Origin: Steromphala cineraria
Lineage: Eukaryota > Mollusca > Gastropoda > Trochida > Trochidae
DNA: 64,000 nucleotides
Reading direction: 5' to 3'
NCBI GenBank assembly: GCA_916613615.1
Contig: OU744725.1
Location: forward strand, 59,528,575 to 59,592,574
A program made the position numbers and the translations under genes. The first letter of the stretch is position 1. Each line of letters opens with the position of its first letter. Below the pieces are notes generated by a model, which was not told the DNA's origin, searched no databases, and was given only the letters and a program-made list of their open reading frames with translations. Below are positions 47,651 through 59,810 of this stretch, piece after piece.

Positions 47651-47959
47651 TTGCCACTTCAGTTGAGGGAAAAGAAAAGAAGATTTTTAAATGACCCTCA
47701 AAACGACTACAACTTCAACGTGATAGTGTTCAGTTTTTTACATTTCGAGCATTATGGTTTGCAATGGTACTCAAATAAAGGCCCGATGAACATCTATGTG
47801 CTGCACCCAAAATCACACATCCCAATCACATTATACGTTTACATGTACACCCTATCAAACACTACAAACCAAGATGTGTGCTTGTTTGTTTTACGAACTA
47901 TTTCACATTGTGTTTGTGAAACTGGCGTTCCTATTGTTTTTGAAAAAGTTTTTACCTAA
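47651..47959 (+). other. 102-codon head frame, unit 5 (unknown)
   Basis: The frame reads MPLQLREKKRRFLNDPQNDY, then FSFLHFEHYGLQWYSNKGPM, then HPKSHIPITLYVYMYTLSNT and TGVPIVFEKVFT. It is the same block as 30414-30716. The two copies differ by several indels yet both stay open, which is somewhat unexpected for neutral drift, but the sample is small. Confidence 0.2.
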
Positions 47960-48129
47960 TACTGTTAGTACTGAACAGATTACCATTGTAACTTTGATGA
48001 CGTTTGACATATGTGACAACAACGAACTCTATGTCACTCTAGAAGTGTGAAAGGAATCTAGAAGTAAATATACATTATAAGCTGACGAGAATACGTTTGG
48101 TATTCAAAGCTGTGATAAATCAATAATAT

Positions 48130-48312
48130 GTGCGTTTTATTAAATCTTGGACTAAAATGAAATTAAACGATGCTCATATAATGCTCAGTGGGAATAAACA
48201 AGTGATACATTATGCAAATAAGCTCGCTTGGAGAGCAGTTGGTGTCGAAATTTGTGCTTTTAGAGCTATTACCCTCTTGTATATGAATGGTCACCTCAGT
48301 ATGTTCACGTGA
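48130..48312 (+). other. Head ORF block, unit 5 (unknown)
   Basis: Same block as 14197-14328: SGNKQVIHYANKLAWRAVGV, then EICAFRAITLLYMNGHLSMFT. It shares the EICAFRA variant with unit 2. Confidence 0.2.
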
Positions 48313-51060
48313 GATATGAATATACTACAGAGTTCTCAGTATAATATAAGGACAGATACACAGAATTTACTCTAAACCCTATTCCCATATGAATTAAAGA
48401 GAATTAAGATGATGAAACATTAATAACTCTCTGTTAGTTGCTGTAGCCACATACTTGCCTAGCAAATGTTATCAATGGTTTCATGTGGTTCAGAATAAAC
48501 TGACTGCTGCTTTTAAATTCAATGAAAGGCTTTGCAGATGGTCCAAAGGTAAATAATTGCTATCGAAAACTGGACAACGAATAATGACAGGTGTGGCATT
48601 TTGCTGCGTTTAAAAACTGGACGACTTACTACGAGATGGTGAGAAATAGTTAGGTGGATAGATGTTTTTATTTATCTTAGCAAAGTTAACTATTGTCATT
48701 AGTAAATCATCTTATATATTCCCATAAGTCTTCCATATGTTGTCATGATGATAACAATGATGGCATAACGCTGTTGAATAAATTTACTTGAACTATCTTT
48801 TCGTGCATTGTAATTGTATGTTTTAATCCATTAAAGTTTATTCAACCATTGGGACTTAAAACAAATTGAATTTTGCGACATCTTCTCTAAGAAAGAAATT
48901 TAACCAAACTAAGATTAAAAAGCAGATGATGAAAGCGGCTTTCCACTTTAATGTGGTTTACAGAAACATGTTTCCATTAAAGGCTGGCAAGAAGAATAGA
49001 ATACAAAATCCAATTAAATCTTGTTTTCAATTTAATTTTCTTGAAAGGAAAATGAAAAACACGCAACACCTTCTTTGTATCTAAAAACGACTGCATTACC
49101 AACCTTACCTTTCTGTATGTATGTCGACATTGAATCCATTTTCATCAAATACATTAAGTGCTTGTCTGTTTACTGATTACGTGAAATGACCTTTGGATAC
49201 CATAAGAATATTTGTTGACTATAATGTGCTGTATCTAAAGAGGACTTTTTTCAGAAGTGATGTATATATATTTACAGTAATGGGCGAGATATAGCAACAA
49301 AATGACACAAACAATATTACATTTAGATACGAAAGGAGGAATTTGTGCCCAATAATGCCACATCTAAGAAGAAGTTTTTAAAATTGATATGATATAAATA
49401 CTTCATGACAGTAATGAGCAAGACAAACGGACAAAACGACAGGAACATGAGGTCCTTTTACTTGGGGCAATGTTCCTTCAGGATAATAATAGACGAAATT
49501 TGCTTATCCAATTCCTAATCAGCAGGTGCATGATTTTAGTTCATTAAAGTGCTCAAGCTACAAATGTATATTTCCTGTGCGTGTTTCGTGCTTTACGTCC
49601 TTGAAGTGTAATTCAATTTTATCAACAAATGTCAAATATAATAATTTTTTATATGTAATTTCTCTGAATCGATTTTCACGTCAGAGCATTATCAAAAACT
49701 ATTGTTTTATGTTCACCGACAAGACATGAGAAAGTGCAAAGATGCAAATCATATTGTCGTTGCAACAAAAATGCATTAATTTGCTTAAATTCAATTGCAA
49801 ATGGACAGTCCATTATTATACCTGTAATCATTGTTAATTTTCGTGCTTCACTTCAATCTTTTTCATAATTATTTCATCAAGTTCCATATTTTGTAAAAAT
49901 ATTCATTTATATTTAACATTTTGTTTGGTACCTTTTGACTTTCTTCAATCTATGATATAATTGCTGACAAGCTATCTGGCGGTTGACGGGACACAAGCAT
50001 CATGCATGTATATGTTTCTTATTTCTTTTTTTCTTAAAACAATATTATAGTGTTGTATCAGATATTAAAACCAACCAATATGTTTTTTTGTGGTGGTAAG
50101 ACAGTGTGATGTATTCTGTATATACAATGCTACATTCACATTGGATTAATATTACAATGATGGATGAAAGTCATTATCAGTAAGTAAGATTGTGTATGAA
50201 AAATACCAGCAAGTGGCAGCCATGTTTACTATGAATAAAGCCTTTCAACAACAGGTGTACATGTATCACGCTTATTTCATATCTTTTCAGCCAAAGAAAA
50301 TACTTCAATATTTTTATTTGGATATACCAGAAAAAAGTTAAAGGCCTGTATTTTATGATTACTTGGACGGATTATCGTCTTATTTGTATGGTGATTGCAA
50401 GCTTGATAGCCAAGGTTGTTACCAGTGATTATGGTCACATAACCTGCTCATGAAGGCAACGCAATGGTTGATAGTTATTATGCAATTTACAAAAATGTTA
50501 GTTAACGTTGTAAACATGGTTTCATCATATTTATATGGTTTGTGTTATCAGTATTCATAGATTGTATCTTTTTAACATGTTCATTCTCTAGGAATTACAG
50601 GGACCGTGCTTTTAGCATTGTTTTGGTTTTAAAATGTAATAACGGTTAAAAAAACGGAGAAGGATTTCGGTTTTCAGTTTTGAGGGAATGACTGCGGGCT
50701 ATTGATTATCAAATTATCACAAAGTATCAATCTCAGTAATGTGGATACGTTAGAATCATTGAGAAATAACATACATTTACAAAGAAATATCACCTCGAAT
50801 TTGTTTGTCAAAAACTAATCTCTTGAACTGTTCCTCTAGCTGCTAAACCACCATAGTCACTTTCACCAACATGAAGTCTAACATCTTTCCACATTAGGTC
50901 TAAAACTGGTCTCCTGTGTGAAATGCATCTTAAAGTCTTATCATAATGTCTTTCCTTAAAACAGGCAAATTGAATTTGTTCAAGAAGTAATAAGAGTTCT
51001 TGATATAGTCATTTATCATCCAAAACTGGGTTCCACAGGAGATATCGCTTGTGGAAGATC

Positions 51061-51088
51061 AAGCGATATCTCCTAGGAGATATCGCTT
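51061..51088. repeat. 28-bp perfect palindrome
   Basis: The palindrome reads outward from a CCTAGG centre with arms GCGATATCTC and its complement. A third copy of the half-site (AGGAGATATCGCTT) lies at about 51038. Related GATATCTCCTAGGCAC and GATTTCTCCTAGGCAC sequences occur in the insertions of units 4 and 6. Confidence 0.85.
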
Positions 51089-51154
51089 TGACAGTAGATT
51101 TTTAACAATGCCTTGTAATCAGAAAATACATGACATCACAAACGTTTTACATCA

Positions 51155-51253
51155 TCAGTAATGACGTCACAATGCTATGACGTCATAAACACGATGGCAT
51201 CACAATGCTATGATGTCATTAACACGATGATGTCACAATGCTATGACATCACT
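51155..51253. repeat. 33-bp tandem repeat with TGACGTCA sites
   Basis: Two full copies (51176-51208 and 51209-51241) and partial copies on both sides, each with TATGAxGTCAT and ATCACAATGC. Two sites match or nearly match TGACGTCA, the consensus for CREB/ATF proteins. Whether any factor binds is unknown. Confidence 0.75.
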
Positions 51254-51723
51254 GGTTTAGCAGTTTTAGGGCTATCCAGTGTTCAAAGATGTAAATTTTT
51301 CATGCTTATGCGATGAAAAATGATTTTGGATGATAAATAGAATCTCACCCTCGTGTCTTCTGATATCAAAATTATCAACACTCGTTGATAAAAGTAAAAT
51401 ATTAGTTACTTTTATCAACTTGTGTTGATATTTTTGATATCAAAAGACACTTGGGTGAGATTCTCTATATAACATTTGCCCGAGGCACACTATACATGAG
51501 AGTGTTTAAAGCTATTTGGCTAAGCAGTGTCGTCCTCTGGGAAAATACACTTCTTGCTAGCTCTCTTCAAACTGATCATTAACTTGCTCAAGTGCCCTCA
51601 TCTACACATTGAGAATCGTTAATAGCTTCTACTTAAGTTTGTGTCAATTGAAATCAATAGTGATGTTTGCAGATCGAATTTAGGTTCATATTATGACATA
51701 TGCCATCAATAATAATATTTATC

Positions 51724-51969
51724 TCACTCATTTTTAACGTTTTGGATCCTTCTTGTTAGCTGTGCAGAAACCATTGCAAAGCTTGTAGAAAAAAGTTTAT
51801 GAAATCTGATAATCAAGGTCCAAACTGCTTCGTGCCCAATATGCTCATGATACTTAAAGAGATCCATTTGGTGATACAGCTCAATATTTAAGTCACATAA
51901 TTTTGTGACATGATTTGATTCCTCTAGGTAGCAAGTGTAAGCAGAACTCAATACAGAAGGAAAGTCCAA
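51724..51969 (-). pseudogene. HEAVWTLIIRFHKLFS block, unit 5
   Basis: A minus-strand frame of 81 codons. The part shared with all units reads QMDLFKYHEHIGHEAVWTLI, then IRFHKLFSTSFAMVSA. Here it is open further upstream (MDFPSVLSSAYTCYLEESNH). It probably belongs to the same ancestral minus-strand gene as the core frame. The family is not recognised. Confidence 0.25.
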
Positions 51970-52452
51970 AACATTGAGTTATGGTAGTTGCAGAATTTCT
52001 GAATGTTGCACAGCAAACAATCGTTCAAAACATCATGACCTCTTTGATATCTACATGAAACGAATGAAAGATATCATAGTTGAAACACTGGTTTTATACT
52101 CCTTTGTCCAAGTAAAAATATCATGTTTTTCTAAAAATCGATTTTGAAGCGAATCGAATTAAAAAAGACAGAAATTGAAGATCTCTTGATCAAACCCTTT
52201 AAAATAGATCTAAATTCCAAAACTGTATAATAAAGTATTTTTGTTGTGTAGGGAAAATATCCCTTGGGAAATTTACTTATATCACGCTTGTTAAAAGCCT
52301 ATTACTCTTGCTCTTTGACCGGATTATGATTAAACAGTATTTCCCAGCCTTTTACGTTTTTGCATTTTGCCTTGATCTATAACCCCCAATTGTACAATAA
52401 CTTTTAAGAAACCACCTCCTACTATGATGTCAACGTGAAATAGCTGGTTTCT

Positions 52453-52698
52453 ATGTTCTCTTGTGTCATGTGCGAATCACCTTCAGTAACTGGTTTAACA
52501 GCAACGAAAAAAAGAGGGATATATCTTGATGAAGATGGAGTGACACATCAGATCAATGACGTTTTTGCTCAACAAACGTGCAGAGAGTTATATTTCTCAC
52601 AGCCCTTCACCACAGTTGGTTATCAGTCCCTGCCGGCTGTTCCGCTCGTGGTGTGGCCCATCCACAAGGGCTTAGCACTTCTAACACCCATAGACTGA
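52453..52698 (+). pseudogene. DEDGVTHQIND block, unit 5, open 81 codons
   Basis: The longest intact version of the block seen in unit 2. It reads VTGLTATKKRGIYLDEDGVT, then HQINDVFAQQTCRELYFSQP, FTTVGYQSLPAVPLVVWPIH and KGLALLTPID before TGA. After the stop another frame continues with TELIKRVSAKNDKEDAIYAI-like sequence. There is no signal peptide or membrane segment. It may be an exon rather than a whole protein. Identity unknown. Confidence 0.3.
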
Positions 52699-55600
52699 AT
52701 TAATCAAGCGCGTTAGTGCTAAAAATGATAAGGAAGATGCGATTTATGCCATCATCATTCGCTGAACAAGAGTTGCCATGCTGAAAAACAGAGCAGCAAT
52801 GAAGATTTCCGTCATTAAATTTGTTAAATGGTGCCAAGTAAATCAGCTGCTACAAGATAGCAATAAGGCACGACTGCCAGGGGATTAGTGTGCTATAGCT
52901 GTAGCGACAATTTATGCTAATATGTGAACAAACCCGTTCAGTGGTAAAGAAAATCTCACAAGGACGGTGCTTCGATTCTGAGCTATAGGTGACGTATCGT
53001 AACAACAAAAAATGTCCTACCCTTTTGCGTATAATTGAAATATTCCAATCTGAAATGTAAAGTCCTTGAAAGATGGAAGGATACTTAGTTTGCTGCCTTG
53101 TAACAATTGGACGATTCTTTGTTGAGACAGTGCTTTAAATATTCTTACATTGGCACAAGCTTTCTGAAGTGCCGCAGTGATAATTCAATGATAAATTATC
53201 ATTCAGAGACGTTTGGTGTTTCATAAAATCATGACGACCTTTCTCTAAGATTTATTGTCCCGTAACAAAATAACGATCCTTTCAAAAGACTTCACTGTCT
53301 TTCGTTAGATGGAAGTTCTCATCCTATTTCTGTGCATGTTATCTTACATAATACATTTGTAAAGGTAGACAATATTCATCATTTTTTTTTAAAATTCGTA
53401 ATCGACAATTGTTGTTTCTTTTGTCTATAAAACGCGTTTTCATGTTTATCAATACATTTCATGAAGATATAAATTGATTGTATTCTTCCAATCAATTGGA
53501 TCGTCAGGTCAAAATATCATGTCAGGGAATTAAACAAACATTTCAAACAGATGATTGTGTTGTAAAGTTTAACATAAAACTCGATGTTATGATAACTAAA
53601 AAATCTAAAAAATATAATTCCTCAGTTAAAAAAAACTCTTATGCAAATGGACACCTTGAATGTGACTTTTGAGTAAATATTGTTCAACACACATTGCAAT
53701 TTCCTGTATGAATAATCAATTGAAAATTATGGCAATATTTTCAGGTTTTCTCACGTAATGATACTCGTTGCGTGTTTAGAGGCATTTGCCATTTTGCTTT
53801 TGCTCTGTTTGATTAACCCAAAAAACACAATCTATTCGTATATCGTATATCGAAAGGAGGGACTGTGCTCGTATCATGTTACAAGTTTTCTCATCACAGA
53901 TTTACCCAGCAGTAATAATGAATTATGGTAAAATGATACAATAATATGAGGTTCAAACATAAACTTACTAATTATTTTTAGAATATGTATGGCATTTCAC
54001 TTGATCTGATCTAACTCGAAGTCATACAATTACCAATAATCTAATGTATGTCGACACTGATTAAAGTGATTCATCTGTTCGTTTTTCTGTTTTGATTATA
54101 AATGTAATTTAGTTAGGAGTTGTATCTTGCACGCCATCTGTCCATCCGTCCCTAAGTTCAGACACTGATTTTTGGCTCATATTATTGCCCCAATGGGGTC
54201 AAGTCATTTTTCATTTCCAAATTTTTAAAATAGCTGAATGTATATTTGGATTGAACAAGATCAGCAATATATATTAAAACAGATCCAATGCTTATGTGTT
54301 TAGGTTTAGCCCCTGACATGTCCTGTACTAGACCAACATGTACTTCCGCGAGGCATCTTTCTTGTGTCCGCGATATCAACTTTTAACAGTAGGGTCTGTT
54401 TCCATGGTCTTCATGCAAACAAGTTTGACTTTTATAGGTTAGAGTTTCAATTCGAATGTCACAGAAGGAATTTCTAAATTCAATTAAACTGAAAATTTAA
54501 CCTCTCATCAACCGGCATCAATAAACGTTTTTTTGCTATTGCAATTCAAGCTCTTTTACAACTTTAAGCATGTGATCCGTTAAGAATTCAAAAAAGCGGA
54601 TTCTGCTATCACCTTCCAGGTTCGATAATTTTTTATTCTTTCGGGTTTGAATGTCGCGAAAAATGAATTCAGATTTGATCATATTTTTTGTTTCTCCAAT
54701 AAAACATCAAACATCATTTATCTGGTTTAATTAATTTTTCTCTCTCATTGCCGGAGTTATCTTCTGAAACAGCCGCAGTAAGAAAGAAATATCTGTTTAC
54801 TTTCCCGGCATCATATTTCTGACCCTACCACATTTGCTGTTAATACCTTACTAATACGTCAATGCGACGCGTCAGAAATATCAGTAGGGAACTCTTCCGC
54901 ATCTATCATTTCATAGCTTTCTTGTCTGATATGGTTAAATCATTGGGAATGATGATTGAGAAGATTAAAAAGTTTAGAGATGATAGGGCTCAAAAATATT
55001 ATTCGAAAGGTTTTTTAGAGATTTCTGCAATTCTCCGAGGCAGGAGACGAAATTTCGTTTGTTTGAGAAAGCTGATTGGTTTAGACACTTCGAAATTAAA
55101 ATATTTCTCACAATCGATTCCAATATAAAACTCCTTTATGCCCACTGTATCCTTGAGCTGAAATGATTTGAAACCTTTTGATGTGATAGCTTTGAATTCC
55201 GAAATATTTTGCAAAATATATTGAACACCTTATATCATCAATCCAGACCTTTTTTCGCTGATGGAGAAATGGGATCAGGCAATAATTTCACTTCAAGGCA
55301 TTCAGATGACTGAAGATAGTTAAAGAGGTAATCAATCAGTCTATATTTTAAGCTCAGAATGCCCCAATAGATATGCTATAATGCATACTTAATGATGAAA
55401 TATGAAAATACTTACGAAAAACAGATTGCTTTGCTCACATCAACATTATACTTTGTGATAAGAGGCAATATCAATTTCAAGAAAAAAAAACGAATACATC
55501 CTGCCAAATTCAAAGACATAAGTAATTTTAATGTTATTCAGAAGACTAACAAGTTGTCATTTGTATTAATTGAATTAAACGTTAACATCACTCAAAGACC

Positions 55601-56402
55601 AATGTGCATGTCCGTGTTAGAATGCATTGCTTGTTCCCATTTCCGTAGACAGGCTGTCCATGCAGGAAAAGAAATGGTATCCAATTTTCTTCCTTTTTAG
55701 GAACCACATTGATCTGTTTTGCAAATGGGAATCTGAACTTCAGTCTTGGCACAAGTGGAATCCTGCCTAGATGCATTAAATCATAGCATGAAAGAAATAT
55801 ATTTATTCAACAACACCCATGGCATCGTGGACAGCTGCATGTCTTGTTCTATATAGAGGTCTTGTCAAGAGAATCAAGTGATTGTCTCAAATAAAATCCC
55901 TGGCCTGACTGTTACATTGCTTCTTGGAAAAAATGCTTCAATTCAACGTATTTGGTCACTGATGTGCAGAAACTGATTTCTTAAAGTGAAACAGAACTGT
56001 GATAACAGCTACTCCTCATTGCAGATGATCATGATGCTTTAATTAGGCTGACCACTTCCTCCTTGTGAGGCGACGACCACCACATGTCTGGTCACAGCAT
56101 GATAGCTGTAAAATGACTTCATTGGCTTACTTTTCCAATCACAAGTATTACAATTAGAGTGCATATTTTATGTATGACATGTGGTTGGCATGGAACAGAC
56201 AGGTGCATTAACATAACCAGTAGTCAAAGATCTGAAGGTTGTATCTTTTAGATAATCCGTTTCAGTGTCACATCATGTCTCATAGCCAGTGAGTCTCTTT
56301 TATCAGCGCATCATGTGTCTTATAACAGGATGATTATGCAAGGTTTGTTTTACCGCACATCATGTATACGAGAACAGGTGCATCGTTCAGGTTGCTGTAT
56401 AA

Positions 56403-56648
56403 TTGCCACTTCAGTTGAGGGAAAAGAAAAGAACATTTTTAAATGACCATCAAAACGACTACAACTTCAACGTTATAGTGTTCAGTTTTTTACATTTCGA
56501 GCATTATGGTTTCCAATGGTACTCAAATAAAGGCCCGATGAACATTTCTGTGCTGCACCCAAAATCACACATCCCAATCACATTATACGTTTACATGTAT
56601 ACCCTATCAAACACTACAAACCAAGATGTGTGCTTGTTTGTTTTATGA
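56403..56648 (+). other. Head frame, unit 6 (81 codons, unknown)
   Basis: Same block as 47651-47959 and nearly identical to it up to TTNQDVCLFVL, where TGA ends the frame early. Confidence 0.2.
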
Positions 56649-56885
56649 ACTATTTCACGTTGTGTTTGGGAAACTGGCGTTCCTATTGTCTTTACCTAAT
56701 ACTGTTAGTACTGAACAGAGTACCATTGACATTTTAATTCCCAAGAACTTTGATAATATTTGACATATGTGACAACAACCAACTCTATGTCACTCTGGAA
56801 TTGTGAAATGAATCTAGAAGAAAATATACATTATAAGCTGACGAGAATACGTTTGGGATTTGATGCTGTGATAAATCAATGATAT

Positions 56886-57068
56886 GTGTATTTTATTACA
56901 TCTTCGACTAAAATGAAATTAAACGATGCTCATATAATGCTCAGTGGGAATACAGAAGTGATACATTATGCAAATAAGCTCGCTTGGAGAGCAGTTGGTG
57001 TCGTAATTTGTCTTCCCATAGCTAACGCCCTCTTGTACATGAATGGTCACCTCAGTATGATCACTTGA
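56886..57068 (+). other. Head ORF block, unit 6 (unknown)
   Basis: Same block as 14197-14328: SGNTEVIHYANKLAWRAVGV, then VICLPIANALLYMNGHLSMIT. Close to unit 3. Confidence 0.2.
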
Positions 57069-58597
57069 GATATAAATATACTACAGAGTTCTCGAATAAG
57101 ATAAGGACAGATACACAAAATTTACTCTAATCCCTTTTCCCCTATGCATTAAAGAGAATCAAGATTATGAAACATTATGAAACATTATTGCAACAACACT
57201 CTGTTAGTTGCTGTAGCCACATACTTGCCTAACAAATGTTATCAATGGTTCTATGTGGTTCAGAAAAAAACTGACTGCTGCTTTTAAATTCAATGAAAGG
57301 CTTAGCAGATGGTCCAAAGGTAAATAATTGCTATCGAAAACTGGACAACGAATAACGACAGGTGTGGCATTTTGTTGCGATTAAAAACTGGACAACGACT
57401 TACTATGAGATGGTGAGAAATAGTTAGGTGAATAGGTGTTTTTATTTATCTTCACAAAGTTAACTATTGTCATTAGTAAATCATCTTATATATTCCCTTA
57501 AGTCTTCTATATGTTGTCATGATGATAACAATGATGGCATAATGCTGTTGAATAAATATAGTTGAACTATCTGTTCGTGCATTGCAATTGTATGTTTTAA
57601 TCCATTAAAGTTAAGTTTGAATTCAACCATTGGGGCTTAAAACAAATTGAATTATGCGACATCTTCTCTAAGAAAGATGTTAAACCAAACTAAGATTTAA
57701 AAGCTGATGATGAAAGCGGCTCTCCACTTTAATGTGGTTTACAGAAACTTGTTAACATCAAAGGCTGGCAAGAAGAATAGAATATAAAATCCAATTAAAT
57801 CTTGTTTTCAATTTAATTTTCTTGAAAGGAAAATGAAAAACACGCAAAACCTTCTTTGTGTCTAAAAACAATTGCATTACCTACCTTACCTTTCTGTATG
57901 CATGCCATCATGAAATCCCTTTTCGTCAAATACGATTATACATTAAGTGCTTGTCTGTTTACTTGCTACATTATATTACCGTTGGATACCATAAGAGTAT
58001 TCGTTGACTATAATTTGCCGTATCTAAAGAGGACTTTTTTCAGAAGTGATGTATATATATATTGACAATAATGGGCAAGATATAGCAACAAAATGACACA
58101 AACAATATTACATTTAGATAAGAAAGGAGGAATTTGTGCCCAATAATGCCACATCTAAGGAGAAGTTTTTAAATTGATATGATGTAAATACTTCATGACG
58201 GTAATAAGCAAGACAAACGGACAAAACGACATGAACAAGTCCCCTATATTTAGGGCAATGTTTCTTCAGGATAATATTAGACAATATTTGTTTATCCAAT
58301 TCCAAATCAGCAGGTGCTTGTTTTCAGTTCATTAAAGTGCTCAAGCAACATTTCCTGTGCGTGTTTCGTGCTTTTATTTCTTGACGTGTAATTCATTTTT
58401 ATCAACACATGTCAAATAGAATAATTTTTAATATGTCATTTCTCTGAATCGATTTTCACGTCAGAGCATTATAAAAATCATTGTTTTATGTACAGCGACA
58501 AGACATGAGAAAGTGCAAAGATGCAAATCATATTGTCGTTGCAACGAAAATGCATTAATTTGCTTAAATTCAATTGCAAATGGACAGTCCATAATTA

Positions 58598-58770
58598 TAA
58601 TAATAATAATAATGTGCATACTTATATTGCGCCTTTTCCACGTCCTAAGACATGCTCAAAGCGCTACATTATTACCCTGAAGGAGTGTACTTTCACAGCT
58701 GCTACTAAGCGCTAATCACGACCATGTAGGTCAGTACATCCAATTTTCAGGTACCCATTTTAACAGCTTA
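58598..58770 (-). mobile_element. SINE-like retroposon, 3' part
   Basis: It interrupts unit 6 where unit 5 reads CCATTATTATACCTGTAAT. On the minus strand it ends with AAAAGGCGCAATATAAGTAT, then GCAC and an (ATT)n tail. TAGCGCTTTGAGCATG lies upstream. A GCGC-TATA-like stretch followed by an (ATT)n tail is a frequent 3' end of invertebrate retroposons. No A or B box was found, so it is probably 5' truncated. Confidence 0.6.
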
Positions 58771-59507
58771 TACTTGTAATCGTGCTTCACTTCAATCTTT
58801 TTCATAATTATTTCATCAAGTTCCATATTTTGTAAAAATATTCATTTATTTTTAACATTTTGATTGGTACCTTATGAATTCCTTCAATCTATGATATAAT
58901 TGCTGACAAGCTATCTGGCATGTACATGTTTCTTATTTCTTTTTGTCCTAAAACAATATCATAGTGTTGTATCAGATATATGAAACCAACCAATATGTCT
59001 ATGGTAAGACAGTGTGATATATTCTGTACATACGATGCTACATTCACATTGGATTAAACTTACAATGATGGAAGAAAGTCATTATCATTAAGTAAGATTG
59101 TGTATTTGTAATTTGATTGCAAGGTTGATAGCAAAGGTCGTTACCAGTGATTATGGTCACATAACTGCTCATGAAGGCAAAGCAATGGTTGATAGTTATT
59201 ATGCAATTTACAAAATGTTAGTTAACGTTGTAAACATGGTTTCATGATATTAATATGGTTTGTGTATTCAGTATTCATGGATTGTATCCTTTTAACATGT
59301 TCATCCTCTAGAAATTACTGGGACCGTGCTATTAGGTAACAACTGTTAAAAAAACGGAGAAGGATTTCGGTTTTCAGTTTTGGGGGAATTACTGCGGGCT
59401 ATTGATTATCAAATTATCACAAAGTATCAATCTCAGTAATGTGAATACGTTGACATCATTGAGATATAACATACATTTACAAAGAAACATGACCTCGAAT
59501 TTTGTTG

Positions 59508-59810
59508 TCAACAACTAATCTCTGGAACTGTTCCTCTAGCTGCTAAACCACCATAGCGACTTCCACCAGCATGAAGTCTAACATCTTTCCACATTAGGTT
59601 TAAAACTGGTCTCCTGTGTGAAATGCATCTTAAAGTCTTATCATAATGTCTTTCTTCAAAACAGGCAAATTGAATTTGTTCAAGAAGTAATAAGGGTTCT
59701 TGATATAGTCATATAACATTTGCCCGAGGCACACTATACATGAGAGTGTTTAAAGCTATTTGGCTAAGCAGTGTCGTCCTCTGGGAAAATACACTTCTTG
59801 CTAGCTCTCT
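59508..59810 (-). pseudogene. Core decayed gene, unit 6, best-preserved frame
   Basis: One minus-strand frame of 101 codons contains a single internal stop. It reads RELARSVFSQRTTLLSQIAL, then NTLMYSVPRANVI, a TGA, then LYQEPLLLLEQIQFACFEER, HYDKTLRCISHRRPVLNLMW, KDVRLHAGGSRYGGLAARGT and VPEISC before TGA. TGTATTTTCCCAG before the AGG codon is a plausible splice acceptor, so the true exon may start at RTTLLSQ. Units 1-4 are one base out of frame at SVP, so units 5 and 6 keep the older state here. No database family is recognised. With other units broken at different points, a tandemly amplified pseudogene is the simplest reading. Confidence 0.45.

Larger units (their letters stand above)
51013..51466. 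mobile_element. 454-bp MITE-like insertion in the core remnant
   Basis: Comparison with unit 6 (TAGTCATATAACATTTGCC) places the insertion cleanly, with AT repeated on both sides. It starts TTATCATCCAAAA; the inverse TTTTGGATGATAA lies at about 51325-51337. It also holds a 28-bp perfect palindrome (51061-51088), a 33-bp tandem repeat (51155-51253) and a terminal hairpin of about 126 bp (51339-51464). Parts are shared with the 1.14-kb insertions of units 4 and 6. No coding frame. Confidence 0.75.
50808..51566 (-). pseudogene. Core decayed gene, unit 5, split by an element
   Basis: The 3' part (51010 to 50808) reads EQIQFACFKERHYDKTLRCI, then SHRRPVLDLMWKDVRLHVGE and SDYGGLAARGTVQEISF before TGA. 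The 5' part (51566 to about 51467) reads RELARSVFSQRTTLLSQIAL, then NTLMYSVPRAN. The element at 51013-51466 sits exactly between them. Without it the two parts would be in one frame, as in unit 6. The copy is dead. Confidence 0.45.
47277..56032. repeat. Tandem unit 5, about 8.8 kb
   Basis: Fifth full copy. It carries a 454-bp element inside the core gene remnant (51013-51466). The 52930-54500 interval is nearly identical to unit 1 at 18480-20160, including the GAGCTATAGGTGA variant absent from other units. Its tail (55380-56030) is nearly identical to the tail of unit 4. A deletion of about 85 bases lies near 54025. Confidence 0.9.

Noticed and set aside
50808..51566. The in-frame TGA of the core remnant read as selenocysteine or programmed readthrough
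   Set aside because: Other units are broken by unrelated stops and shifts, so ordinary pseudogene decay is simpler.
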